Below, one piece after another: positions 1 through 8,092 of a DNA stretch of 27,518 nt (positions are counted from its first letter, which is position 1; each line of letters begins with the position of its first letter). Origin of the DNA: Chara braunii (taxonomy: Eukaryota; Streptophyta; Charophyceae; Charales; Characeae); the NCBI GenBank assembly GCA_003427395.1, contig BFEA01000227.1:193649-221166 (forward strand). The letters are read 5' to 3'. The translations under genes and the position numbers were made by a program. The notes beneath the pieces are model-generated. The model made no database searches, was not told the DNA's origin, and saw only the letters and a list, made by a program, of their open reading frames with translations.

Positions 1-357
1 AGGGGGGACAATCTGGGGCTGGGGGGGTAAGTTGGGTTAAAATAAGGGCAAGAGGAAAGGGCTGTAGGTATTGAGTTGAATATTCCAATGAGGGGTCTGG
101 GTTTCTCGGGCACACAGCGGCGAGTACAGGTTTTAAGCCCGTTGATTGTACTCAGGTGTTTTAAGTGCAGTCATAAGCGAACTCTGGGTAAGGCTCCCAA
201 CTCCGGTCTGTATGTGAGGTGGCCGGCCTCTTTGGTTTTTGGATGAATACGTAATGTGGTTTTCTTTTGAAAAAATAAATAAATTGTTAAACCACCTCAA
301 GCCTGCAAAAAAAACAAACAAACAAACACCACGCGACGTTTCAGAGGCAAAGACTAA

Positions 358-479
358 GGGCCTCGCTGCACTGCTCTCAATATGCACAAAAGACAAAAAT
401 CATGACGGTGCATCTTTCCATATTCTAGCAGAAGATTCACTCTCTTTTTGCAGACTTCGAGAGTAGTGCAACGAGGCCC
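358..479. mobile_element. Tourist/PIF-Harbinger-like MITE, copy 1
   Basis: A 122-bp element with terminal inverted repeats. Reading inward from the left end gives GGGCCTCGCTGCACTGCTC, and from the right end (reverse complement) GGGCCTCGTTGCACTACTC, so about 21 bp match with two mismatches; weaker symmetry continues for some 15 bp around a TGCAaAAAGA block. The trinucleotide TAA flanks both sides (355-357 and 480-482), as expected of the 3-bp TWA target duplication of PIF/Harbinger elements, whose termini commonly start GGGCC or GGCC. It encodes nothing. Class assignment rests on TIR start plus TSD; no transposase of this family is seen in the window. Confidence 0.7.
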
Positions 480-609
480 TAAGTCGTGCATAAAGGATCT
501 GCATTCTTCGAGAAATGTTTCTTGTTTTTCTTTTTTCTCGTTTTCTTTTTTTTCTCGTTTTTCCATTTTCTCTCTTTTCTTTTCTTAGGAATACGTGGAG
601 TGGCCCTAA

Positions 610-722
610 GGGCCTCTACTAACCACATGCACAAAAGACAAAACATATGGTGGTGTATTATTCCAAGTTCTGCAGAAGATTCATTCTCGTTTTGCACATT
701 GGTGAGTAGTGCAGCCAAGCCC
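610..722. mobile_element. Tourist-like MITE, diverged copy 2
   Basis: A second, more decayed copy of the element at 358-479, in the same orientation and 245 bp further on. The shared interior includes ATGCACAAAAGACAAAA and GCAGAAGATTCA. The left end GGGCCTC has lost about 7 bp of the TIR relative to copy 1; the right end reads GGGCTTGGCTGCACTACTC on the other strand. TAA stands at the left border (607-609) but TGG at the right border, so the target duplication is mutated or absent. The bases just before it (603-606, GCCC) mirror the element end. Confidence 0.55.
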
Positions 723-858
723 TGGGAATCACGTGCGGAGACCAACACGGCCTAGCTACGTGAGCAACCCATAACTGCTGAGGGTCTGCACTCTAGTGCT
801 GAGAGGACCCTCCAGATAGCCTGCATGGGCGGTCTGATCAACGTTAGGGGTATTTGCA

Positions 859-868
859 CTCTCCCCCT
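859..868 (-). other. Candidate polypurine tract and 3' LTR start
   Basis: On the minus strand AGGGGGAGAG is followed directly by TGCAAATACCCC, the arrangement of a polypurine tract next to an LTR that begins TG. It lies about 270 bp downstream of the integrase stop codon, where a PPT is expected. No copy of the TGCAAATACCCC start was found upstream of the PBS, so the LTR boundary is not confirmed. Confidence 0.35.
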
Positions 869-1133
869 AAAAAAAAAAAGGACCTTTTACATATGGGGTG
901 GTCCCGGGGGGCGGTTTTGACACTTAGGTGGTTCGCCGAACTCGGACCACCACCCCGTAGCCCCGACGCGCGCGCGCGCCCCGCGGGGTCGCGTTCAATT
1001 TTTCGCGCATGCGCGCGCGTAGCGCGTTTGAATGCGAATGATTGCTGGGGCGGGGGGTTTGAACGCGCGCGTTTGAACATGAACGCGCGTTCATGGCGTT
1101 CATACGGTTACACAGCCCGCTCCGTAATGAAAC

Positions 1134-2249
1134 TCATGGCGAGGTCGGAGAGGAGGACGAGGGACAAGAGGGAGAAACAGGAGAGAGGGTTAGATCGTCG
1201 TTGTTTTCCTCGCTTCTCGAGGAAGAAGAGGGAGGAAAATCAGAAGGAGGAAGGAGACGGAGGTAGGAGGTATGTCTGACGATGGGGACGGAGCTATGGC
1301 TAGCGCTAGCCTCAGGCACGATGCGTACCGTGTTGGCGCCGTTGGGCCTGAGTTCGACAACGCGAAAACAGCCGGAGAACTTGGGAGCGAGTTTCCGGTC
1401 GCGTGCACATTTACATACCTGCACCAGGTCCCCCAGTTTATACTGGTACTGGGGCCCAACATTTCCGTTCCGAGCCTCGTAGCTACGGACCTTTCTACCG
1501 TGGGCCAGCTCGGTCATCCTTTGTCTTTTTCGGGCCAGCTTCGGAACGGCCCGTTCCATCAAATCAGTGTACCTTTTGACCTTAGCCTTGAGGGCCCCAC
1601 GCGTGTCTCTACCCCCTACTTCGGCAATTCCCGAGTTGCCCCGATAATCGACACAGGGGAGGTTATTAGTTCGAAGCTGAAAGGGGGTAAACCCCGTACA
1701 CTCGTGAGGGGTGGCCCGGTGGATGCCGACGATCTGATATACGATATCAGGCCACGGACGCGTGTCGTGTGCCGCTAAGTTCCTGCGAAGGGCGGTTTTA
1801 ATCATATGGTTGGCGTGCTCGGCCAACCCGTTCGACCGGGACACGTGGGGTGTCGTATGTCGGATCGCGACGCCCCTTTGCGCAAGCAGTTCTTCTACCT
1901 CGCCTTTAAATTCAGATCCATTGTCGGTTAGAATGTCTTCCGTATCTAGATGGGTATAGAGGAACCGTTCGATGTACGTGGCTACTTCTGCGGCTTTTCG
2001 GGTCTTACAGGGATAAACCTCGATGTACTTGAAAAAGTGGTCAATTAATACTAATAAAATAGAATATTCACAGCGGTTTGGGCCAGGTGGCACGTCAATA
2101 TCTGTCGTGTCCATACTGACTCGCTGAAAAGGACACTCTACTTCCGTTGGTACGATTGTGTTTGGTCCCCGTATAGGGGCGCGATCAGCAGCACAGACCG
2201 GACAGTTAGCGACAATGTATTTGACATCACCTCGTATATTGGACCAGAA
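1134..2249 (-). pseudogene. Ty3/gypsy integrase: end of HHCC domain, DDE core and C-terminus
   Basis: Integrase joins retroelement cDNA to chromosomal DNA. The frame begins after TAG 2252-2250. The second half of the zinc-binding domain comes first (CPVC), followed by the catalytic core. All three acidic residues are present: the Asp of the MDTTD segment (2111-2109), the Asp of ILTDNG (1925-1923) and the Glu of SNGLAEH (1820-1818). By my count the second Asp and the Glu are separated by 34 residues, one fewer than the usual 35. The C-terminus has a basic stretch and an FRVVELRPN segment like the GPY/F module, then a Ser/Pro-rich tail; no chromodomain follows. It is in phase with the preceding pol parts, so it is one module of a broken polyprotein rather than a gene of its own. 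Confidence 0.88.
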
Positions 2250-2924
2250 CTATCGATTTTGGTCTACAGTTCCCTCCGTGACACGTATCGCGAAATGAGC
2301 GGCATGTTCCTCGTGAGTAGATCGGATCCAATCGTATCTCTGGAAGGGATGGGGAACTGTTAGCCACGAACCCGATCCGTCAGTTTTACACTTTTCCAAA
2401 TGACCGTTGATCCATCGATAGTCCCGAGATCTCTCGGTCGCCCTACGTCTGTCGTGTTTGGTGAGATGGCCTAATGATAATCCCGCTAATTTTGCCAATA
2501 AAATCTTATCCGTCCAGACTTCCGCCCGTCGGTATTTCTCGTCGTATTCAAGACCGTCCGTACGAGCAGCCTCGAATCGAACCTCCGTAGGGAACTTGTT
2601 CGTTCTACATAGGGAGCACCTCCATTCCTTGCTACTCGTACGATATCGAACGCAGGCCTCGTGCGCACGGTTGATACACGTGGCACATTCTACCCAATCC
2701 ACAAACCCAGTTTCGAAGGGATGACAGTCAACCCCATAAACCCGTGCAATACACGTGCAAAAATAACAAAATTTATCGGGGAGGGTGGCAAAGAAAGCGG
2801 AGGACGTGAGAGGGGCAGTATTAGCAGGAGATGAAGGGGTTGCGGAGGCGAGTGGAGTAGCCATGATGTTAGAGAAGGAGAGGATGCAGGGAGGGTAGAA
2901 CAGAACAATTAGTTCTCGTGCCAC
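2250..2924 (-). pseudogene. Pol segment with PHD-type zinc finger and start of the integrase zinc-binding domain
   Basis: This piece lies between RNase H and the integrase core, in the same frame, bounded by TAA 2927-2925 and TAG 2252-2250. A Ser/Thr/Pro/Ala-rich stretch begins at an ATG at 2864. From about 2768 to 2607 there is a C4HC3 pattern: Cys-x2-Cys, then CATC, a His five residues later, HEAC, and CSLC, with a Trp two residues before the seventh Cys (EWRCSLC). WVEC before the second pair and that Trp are hallmarks of PHD fingers, which often bind histone H3 tails. After a basic linker come the THEEHAAH histidines that pair with CPVC downstream to form the integrase HHCC domain. The PHD call comes from spacing and hallmark residues only. 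Confidence 0.75.
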
Positions 2925-3731
2925 TTACTGCTTCGATAAGATCTCCACTTGGTCGTACCGAGGTCCGATCTCCTGTTCGGGTTCATTCCACGGAATCACC
3001 TCCTCACCCTTTGGAACCTTCTCAGGCCGATGCAGACGTGTCAGCCCGTCCGCATTCCCGTGTCTCTTGTGCTTCCGATGGCGGATGTCAAAGTCCATGC
3101 CCTTCAACACCGTTGCCCATCGCCCGATCATGCCCGAGTAATCCTTCGACTTTTTGAGAGCCAACAGGGGCTCACGATCAGTCACCAGGGTGAATTTTCG
3201 CCCATACAGGTAAGCACGAAAGTGACTGATCCCCCAGAGAGCTGCATAGCATTCGCCCGTTGGAGCAGCGTAATTGCGCTTGTAGGCGGGCACCGATTTG
3301 GACGCATATTCTACCACATTTTTTAGTCCGATTGGTCCCACCTGGGGAAGGATCGCCGAAATCGCCTCAGGCTGCCAGTCGATGATGAGAACAAAAGGCT
3401 TTTCGCGATCTGGTCTTATAAGGATCGGCGCTGAAATGAGAGCAGCCATGAGTTTGGAAAATGCTTGATCGCACTCCGGCGTCCAGATCAACGGCTGATC
3501 CTTTCGCAGAAGATTTGTGAGGGGTCCCGCAATCGCCGCGAAGCCCTTGATAAATCTTCGGTAATACGAGGCTAGGCCTTGGAAGGCGCGAACTTGCGTG
3601 ATAGTGGTAGGCACCGGCGCGTCCCTGACAGCTGCCACCTTCAGCGGCTCCGGTTGGAGTCCCTTGTCTATCACCACGTGCCCCAGGAAGGAAATGGTGG
3701 TGAGGAAAAACTGACACTTATCAAGCGCCAC
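2925..3731 (-). pseudogene. Ty3/gypsy RT thumb/connection and RNase H
   Basis: RNase H degrades the RNA strand of the RNA/DNA hybrid made by reverse transcriptase. The segment starts with the RT thumb region (KCQFF, FLGHVV, then the F.GLA.YYRRFIKGFA motif typical of Ty3/gypsy) and continues into RNase H. Its four acidic residues all appear intact: Asp in the LIIDW strand, Glu in TGECYAALW, Asp in LVTDREPL and Asp in HGNADGLTR (residues about 118, 160, 185 and 228 of this piece). It is in phase with RT upstream and integrase downstream. TGA 3767-3765 lies just before it and TAA 2927-2925 ends it. Confidence 0.9.
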
Positions 3732-4799
3732 CTTGAAACCTGCATCTCGTAACGCATGTAGTGCTCATTCGATGTGCTGCACGTGTCCCTCGTAGGAGCT
3801 CGAATACACTAGGATGTCATCCATGTACACAATCACGCAGTAGTTGATGATGCTCTGCGCCAGACGAGTCTTCCGTACGAAATTATGAAAAGCCATGTTC
3901 ATGGCCCGCTGAAAAGTCGCAGGGGCGTTGCAGATACCCATCGGACATGGAATTCATTGCCACGTCCCTTTGAAAAGCACAAATGCTGTTTTCGGTCGAT
4001 CTTCCTCCCGGACAAGAAGATGATGGAACCCATGACGAACATTTAACTTGCTAAAAAATCGAGCATCCCCAATTGCATCCAATAACTCATCAATCTGGGG
4101 GAGGGGATACACATCTTTAATCGTGATATCATTCAACTTTCGATAATCAATGCAAATGCGAATCCCTCCGGCCTTTTTAGGTACGATTACTACGGGAAAA
4201 GACCACGGACCTATGGAAGGTTCGATCCATCCATTAGCTTCAAACTCCTTAATCCGCTGAAAANCGGCCGCTCTTTGAGCTGGCNAGTATCGATAGGGAG
4301 CGCAACTAATGGGNGGATGATCTCCTGTGAGGATGGCATGCTCAATCACATTAGTTAAGCCGATATCATTATCGTGCATGCTCAGTACTTCTGCGTAACC
4401 ATTTAACACACGGATTAATGACTTCCGGAGTTTCGTAGGAACATGACTCTGGAGGGGGATTGTTGATTCGCCGAAAATCTTGAGGGGCATATCGACCCAA
4501 TCAATCGGCTATTCCCGCCGTTCACCGACATTAGAGAAAACAAAACTACAGGTGCGAACAGAAAAGACAGTTGCTATCATCTGGGACTCAGCGGGGCTGA
4601 TCATCTACGTTTCTTTAGTTTCAGTGTCGGTCTCAGAGCCAACCGAAGTCGGTTCCACAGTTAGCCCTGTTAGATCCGTCATTTCTTGCATCAGATTAGG
4701 TACGTCACTTACTGGTGCTTTCGCTTCTTGTTTAATCAAGGCGATGGTGGCTCCTGTCGTTAGTAACGGTCGGGGCGGAAAAACAGAGACATCCAAATA
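3732..4799 (-). pseudogene. Ty3/gypsy reverse transcriptase, inactive
   Basis: RT copies element RNA into DNA. The fingers motif GGIRICIDYRKLN and the PLPQIDELLD segment are clear, and the catalytic YMDD box is intact at 3827-3816, followed by ILVYS. In motif A, however, the catalytic Asp is Asn (FSKLNVRHG; codon AAT at 4043-4041, one G-to-A change from GAT). The frame is cut by TAG 4607-4605, TAG 4511-4509, TGA 3956-3954 (just before the PMGICNAPATF motif) and TGA 3767-3765. Three ambiguous bases (4264, 4285, 4314) fall in the fingers region. Upstream of about 4490 is a poorly conserved protease-RT linker. Confidence 0.92.
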
Positions 4800-5765
4800 T
4801 TATTTCGTTTGTTGGTAACATGTTCGTAAGGGAAGAGCTCCCTCGTATAATGTGCGAGGGGGTTCCAAATCATCAACCAGGTCGAAAACTTGCAATATGG
4901 GTTCCCCGAGGAGGACTGAAGGACTGACCTGGGTTGTTAGAGGTGTGAATGCACTGTCTTCAGAATCCACGTGGAAACTTCGAGCGGTGTCGGGGCACAC
5001 TCGAAATTCTTCAGGGGTTTCATGTTTGAAAAGTTCAACCAGATATTTCCATTCCTCTTCACTGGGCATCTCTTCTTCGTATTCTTGTTCCCTGATTTTA
5101 TCCTCGAGGCGCAAGGGAGAGCATTCGTCGGGATCAATGTATCGGATCATCCCTATTTGGGCCGGGTCGGAGACCCGTTTCATCGTTCGGGTGGAAACTC
5201 GCAAAGGAACAGTTTGAGGTTTTCCTCCAGTTTGTGTGAGCACCAGTTGCTTCGAATCGAAATGCAGACGTGCGCCCACCGCCATCGCCCAAGGTAATCT
5301 CAACAACACAGAATAGGAACGTACATCTATTACGAGCGCGTTAACAAGGACGTGTACTCGTCCAACTTTTACGGCCACATTCTCGATAATGCCTACGATG
5401 TTCATTGCTTCCTCGTTCGCAGAGACATAATTGTCTTTGCCAGATTGAGGAAGAATGAATCCTCGTCGTCCCGTCTTTTTGACAGTATCCAATGATATGA
5501 CCACGGCCGAAGACCCTGTGTCAATAAGGGCATTAAATGGTTTGCCCCATACTTCACAGTCACATTCTGCACTTTTCCATAACACTAGCCAAGCTCGTAA
5601 GAAGTGATCTTTTTCTGTTAAAGAGATCGCTGCTATACGTGTGGCTTCAGGCTCCGACTTTTTCGTGTCAGGCTCAGGGGGTACTACTTCCTCGATTTCT
5701 TCTTTCTTTTTCAACATCCGTTGTATGCGTTGATAGGTGAAACGCTTTTGATTTTTTTCTGGCAT
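4800..5765 (-). pseudogene. Ty3/gypsy retropepsin-like aspartic protease and linker
   Basis: The protease would process the polyproteins. It has the active-site signature ALIDTGSSAVVI with DTG at about 5522-5514 (residue 82) and the later hydrophobic SVLLRLPWA segment typical of gypsy proteases. A Lys/Glu-rich N-terminal region precedes it and an acidic linker follows. The frame opens with ATG 5765-5763, 80 bp past the gag stop, and an in-frame TAA at 5780-5778 closes it upstream, so in this copy pol is not a simple in-frame extension of gag. It ends at TAA 4802-4800, which in a working copy would have been read through as sense. Confidence 0.85.
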
Positions 5766-5845
5766 TGTTGTAGAAGCTTATCGTTCACCACTTCAGATAT
5801 GGTGAGTAGATGTCCCACTGGGACGGACACGCGAATGTCTAACTG

Positions 5846-7186
5846 CTAGAGTGTTCTCAGTACGTCAATATCTCCTGTCCGAAACTGCGGTCGTGGATTG
5901 GATTCGTAATCGTCCCACTCGAGATCATCTGGGGCTGATCGGATTGCTCCGATCATGCCTGCGAGATGGAGATACTCGAGAGGATCGACCACGTCAGCAG
6001 CGTCGGGGGAAGAAGCTCCCGATGTCGATGGCGTTGCCATCGAAGGGGAGGGATGTTCTGTGGCATATGCCACAAGTTCTCTTCCTTGATCCGTATCCAT
6101 CAGAGCGCCCACTCGTCCCTGATTAAGGGCGACGGGAGCCGCCGCTAGGGGAGGCTGATTACGTTTCGGCTGCGGACAGTCTCGAGCGAAATTCCCGAGC
6201 TGCTTGCAGTTAAAGCATTCGATCTTCCCTGCGGGATTAGCTAGATGAGGGAACTAAGGCGCGAACCCTGGAGCAGGTGGGGCAGGTAAGAGTGGAAATG
6301 ATTCAGGGGCAGGCCGAGCAGGAGCTGGGTTAGGCTTAATGAGCCTGCTCATTATCTGTTCCATCCGCTCCATATGAGCCACCTGCAATTGGATAAGGTT
6401 ACTCATCCATTCAAACTGCTTAGTAGTGGCCGTATGGATCATCTGGGCAAGATGCAGATTGTTTATGGCTGGCGAGGGGGGTTCGGATGGGGTTCCGCTT
6501 CTAACGGCTGCGATTGATTGATTCACCGGGGGAGAGGGAGGAGAAGCAGCCGGAATATCGGAGATGATTCCGCCGGGAAGGTCATGATCGGGGCGGGGAT
6601 AAAACCGTTCGACTGCTTGTGGCCATGATCGCCTCTTGGCCGTTACATCCCGTATGGTATCTGTAATATCCTCGTCTCCCTGGCTGATATATTTTTTTGT
6701 ATCAGCCAAGTCTACCTCCAACGCTTTAGTGATGATAGTCGATAACTGGGTTGTTTTCGGCGGAACCTTTTTCTGCAGTTTTCCTTTCAAGGTCGGACTT
6801 CGAAGGTGATCAATAAACAAGTCTCGAGTGGAATTCTCGTCTCGCCCGGATTTATCCAACGTGGTTTGAAATCGATCGACGAAATCGGGCAATAATTCCC
6901 CTGGTCCTTGTGGTCGATTTTTGAGTACATACCAGGCGGCATTTTCACTAACCGTGTCGAATAGAGCCAAGAATGCTCGCTTGAAAGTATCCCAATCTAC
7001 CCACGTATGTTTTCTAAACTAGTCATGTGATGTGTTGCGAAGTAGTAATATAAGAACACGGGGAAGATCGGCTGCGCTGTAGTTTTGAGCTTCGACAGCT
7101 TCCAGTCAAGCCTCGGGATGGGTATGGTTAGGGAAGAAGGGAAAAGGAGCAGGGATGCTAACGATCACCCTAGTATCGTCCACCAT
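5846..7186 (-). pseudogene. Ty3/gypsy gag with degenerate CCHC zinc knuckle
   Basis: Gag forms the capsid and binds element RNA. The best start is ATG at 7186-7184, although the frame is open further back to a TAA near 7287. The capsid region has the usual WVDWDTFKRAF and LPDFVDRFQ-type segments of retrotransposon gag. A proline-rich stretch and a helical QLQVAHMERMEQ segment precede the zinc knuckle at 6217-6176, which reads CFNCKQLGNFARDC. The expected CCHC histidine is Asn (AAT at 6193-6191). The C-terminal part is acidic. Nonsense codons at 7108-7106, 7021-7019 and 6256-6254 break the frame; the last lies just before the knuckle. The final stop is TAG 5848-5846. Confidence 0.82.
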
Positions 7187-7310
7187 TGGTATTGCTGGTG
7201 CAGCCACACTAGACTGAGACCTGGTTACGGGCCGATCTCGACGAGCTAGTTGAGGGTCTCTCCTACCTCTCGCCAGTTCGACTTACTATCATCAGAACCG
7301 ACACGTGTCG

Positions 7311-7322
7311 GCTCCGATACCA
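7311..7322 (-). promoter_or_regulatory. Primer-binding site, initiator Met-tRNA type
   Basis: On the minus strand the 12 bases TGGTATCGGAGC match the common plant LTR-element PBS TGGTATCAGAGC at 11 of 12 positions. It lies about 125 bp upstream of the gag ATG, the expected place. The 5' LTR should end a few bases upstream, at coordinates just above 7323; a CA end (TGTG on the plus strand near 7333-7336) would leave an unusually long gap of about 10 bp. Confidence 0.7.
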
Positions 7323-7543
7323 ACCTCACGCCCTGTGCTGTCTTCCGTTCGGAGTGTTAGCTGTGCAGAAAAGAGGCCGAGAAAAACTGCAAGAAGGGGT
7401 GTGCCAAGGATTTTTGGAAATTAAGTGTGGGGACACAGACGGAACTGAAATCCCCCCGTGTTGGTCCGATGAAGCAAGGCGATTAGTTTCGCGCGTCACG
7501 GAATGCGCGCGCGGACTTGGCGCGAAAACAAAAATATCCAAAT

Positions 7544-8083
7544 TCAATCCAAAAAGTATTGTCGGGCTTCCCACCGAGCTACAGCCCGTCGTTTAGAACG
7601 GAAAGGCTCTGGCATGCTTCGCGTGTCTCGTTTTCGTATCAGATTTCGTCGTCGTTCACTGGTCAGTTCCGAGTCCGACGTGGATGGTCTCAGCCGAGTG
7701 GCTCTTTCCTTATGCTCGTCCTCACTCCGTATTCCACAGTGGAAGCCCTTCGCTTCGTAGCGATCGAAACGCTGGCACTCCGTGCATAGAGTGCGGGGCC
7801 AATGGGGCGCCACGGCCGTCCACGGAATGACGATCAACTCGTTAAATGGCAACAATATCGAGTAGGGTGGACAGTGCGTATCGATAATGACAAATCCGGC
7901 GTCTACGAACCCAGAACAATGGTTGGCTGGAGGGAAGTAATACTGCCCGCCGATTTGTGCGACGGCTTCTCGTACGTCCCACTCACATACACGTGTCCTT
8001 TCCTCACTGTAGGGAGAAGGTTGCGTTGGGATGGGAGATATGGGAGGCTGGCGCCCAATCGAAGGGTGCTTGTCAGTCCACAT
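7544..8083 (-). CDS. Unrecognised reading frame upstream of the retroelement
   Basis: An open frame of about 179 residues from ATG 8083 to the stop at 7544, in the direction of the retroelement and in the same phase as gag but separated from it by stops and by the PBS. I recognise no family. The N-terminus is Pro-rich; the middle is hydrophobic (ILLPFNELIVIPW) followed by a CTEC then FHC arrangement that could hold a metal; the C-terminus is Arg-rich and basic. A TATATAT stretch lies at 8094-8103, about 10-20 bp upstream of the ATG. If the 5' LTR is long, this frame would lie within or next to it. It could equally be a chance frame in GC-balanced DNA. Confidence 0.35.
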   Translation of the reverse strand: MWTDKHPSIGRQPPISPIPTQPSPYSEERTRVCEWDVREAVAQIGGQYYFPPANHCSGFVDAGFVIIDTHCPPYSILLPFNELIVIPWTAVAPHWPRTLCTECQRFDRYEAKGFHCGIRSEDEHKERATRLRPSTSDSELTSERRRNLIRKRDTRSMPEPFRSKRRAVARWEARQYFLD

Positions 8084-8092
8084 ATCAATCAA

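Larger units (their letters stand above)
859..7323 (-). mobile_element. Degenerate Ty3/gypsy LTR retrotransposon body (PBS to PPT)
   Basis: Reading on the minus strand the order is PBS, gag with zinc knuckle, aspartic protease, reverse transcriptase, RNase H, PHD finger, integrase, then a candidate polypurine tract. Integrase after RNase H defines the Ty3/gypsy (Metaviridae-type) order. Gag is in one frame and all of pol in another. Three nonsense codons interrupt gag (TGA 7108-7106, TAG 7021-7019, TAG 6256-6254) and seven interrupt pol (TAA 4802-4800, TAG 4607-4605, TAG 4511-4509, TGA 3956-3954, TGA 3767-3765, TAA 2927-2925, TAG 2252-2250), with no frameshift in pol over 4.6 kb. The copy is therefore dead. 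I could not find a matching pair of LTRs, so its true ends are unknown. Confidence 0.9.

Noticed and set aside
519-596. Pyrimidine tract ending TTTCTTAG as a possible 3' splice site
   Set aside because: No coding frame follows and the tract lies between two MITEs.
844-1279. Overlapping plus and minus frames rich in Arg and Ala
   Set aside because: They come from CpG-rich alternating GCGCGC sequence in the 3' region of the gypsy element; no start context or domain.
1272-1778. 168-codon plus-strand open frame
   Set aside because: Antisense shadow of the integrase core and C-terminus.
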